From contig NZ_JAEK01000025.1 of NCBI RefSeq assembly GCF_000518865.1, forward strand, positions 1-34,036: 34,036 nt of DNA. Direction: 5' to 3'. Position 1 is the stretch's first letter. Each line of letters opens with the position of its first letter. The notes below the pieces were generated by a model. That model was not told the DNA's origin. It worked only from the letters and a program-made list of their open reading frames with translations, and searched no databases. Shown here in pieces: positions 33,711 to 34,036 of this stretch. This DNA comes from Bacillus sp. J37 (GTDB lineage: Bacteria > Bacillota > Bacilli > Bacillales > Bacillaceae). The position numbers and the translations under genes are program-made.

Positions 33711-34036
33711 TTGCAACTTTGTCTCCATTTTTTGCAAAAGTCAGAGCATATTTTTGCAGGTATATAGTTTATTCTTGCAACCTTCCCGATTTTTTTGCAA
33801 CTGCCATTTGATGACCATTCCTGAGTAGGAATTTATTTAAATGGCTGACAATAATGAAGCAAGATCTTTATTTGCCCGCTTTTAAGGTTCTCGACGTACC
33901 CAATTTTGCAAGTTCTATGTTTTTTGCAACTTTGTCTGTATTTTTGCAAGTCAGAGCATATTTTTGCAGGTATATAGTTTATTCTTGCAACCTTCCCGAT
34001 TTTTTTTGCAACCGCCATTTGATGACCATTCCTGAG
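33711..34036. repeat. Phased T-tract/TGCA array with a duplicated block of about 114 nt
   Basis: Two near-identical blocks, 33711-33825 and 33924-34036, are separated by 98 nt. Both carry TCAGAGCATATTTTTGCAGG, then TATATAGTTTATTCTTGCAA, then CCATTTGATGACCATTCCTG. TGCA, mostly preceded by a T-run, starts at 33712, 33733, 33755, 33776 and 33796, and again at 33907, 33925, 33945, 33965, 33986 and 34007, a step of 18-22 bp. A - strand open frame of 61 codons crosses it but has no ribosome site or family features. The array may continue past the window. Confidence 0.7.

Noticed and set aside
33833-34018. 61-codon - strand frame with repeated Cys-Lys-Lys and Leu-Gln-Lys words
   Set aside because: The amino acid pattern arises from the periodic TGCAAAAA motif on that strand; no ribosome site and no independent coding signal.
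33711-34036. CRISPR array
   Set aside because: The constant part is only about 8 bases, the spacers are about 13 bases and partly duplicated, and no cas gene is present.

Overview
The window looks like chromosome from a low-GC, endospore-forming Bacillaceae (Bacillus/Metabacillus type). The evidence is a low-GC codon style with AGGAGG-type ribosome sites, a complete six-gene gerP spore-coat operon, a tricistronic germinant receptor operon, a Spo0E-like phosphatase and sporulation-type promoters. The gene order from addB to yisR follows the Bacillus subtilis addBA-sbcDC-yisB-gerP-yisI-yisK-yisL-yisN-asnO-yisQ-yisR segment. The B. subtilis genes wprA, yizD and yisP, which lie between yisL and yisQ there, are not seen.

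Layout. 1-324: 3' end of a group II intron (maturase C-terminus plus domains V and VI) that supplies the last codons of an antisense MFS transporter gene (300-1442). 1443-1898: a long intergenic region with a palindrome, a GC-rich structured repeat and a terminator-like hairpin. 1899-14109: recombination and repair operon on the + strand: AddB and AddA (helicase-nuclease), SbcD and SbcC (hairpin nuclease), then a small HNH protein (YisB). 14205-16486: gerPA-F on the - strand with a SigmaK-type promoter in front of gerPA, a second one in front of gerPF, and a 200-nt repeat element between gerPC and gerPD. 16660-18491: yisI (57 aa Spo0E-like), then yisK and yisL on the + strand. 18571-21407: a large palindromic repeat, yisN (-) and asnO (+). 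21514-23854: MATE exporter yisQ and AraC-type regulator yisR, divergent. 23863-25617: a cytoplasmic neopullulanase-like GH13 enzyme. 25818-29287: GerA-type germinant receptor operon (A, B, C subunits). 29613-30956: a membrane-anchored GH13 relative whose catalytic residues have all been replaced. 31038-33382: a second copy of the large palindromic repeat, a short-chain dehydrogenase, a MarR regulator and an FMN azoreductase. 33711-34036: an intergenic array of T-tract plus TGCA motifs spaced about 21 bp apart, built from a duplicated block of about 114 nt.

Functional themes are double-strand break repair (AddAB, SbcCD), spore germination (gerP permeability proteins and a nutrient receptor), sporulation control (YisI, AsnO), and alpha-glucan metabolism. 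No defence island, CRISPR array, prophage or tRNA/rRNA gene was recognised. The least explained parts are the four families of structured or periodic intergenic repeats and the GH13 pseudoenzyme.
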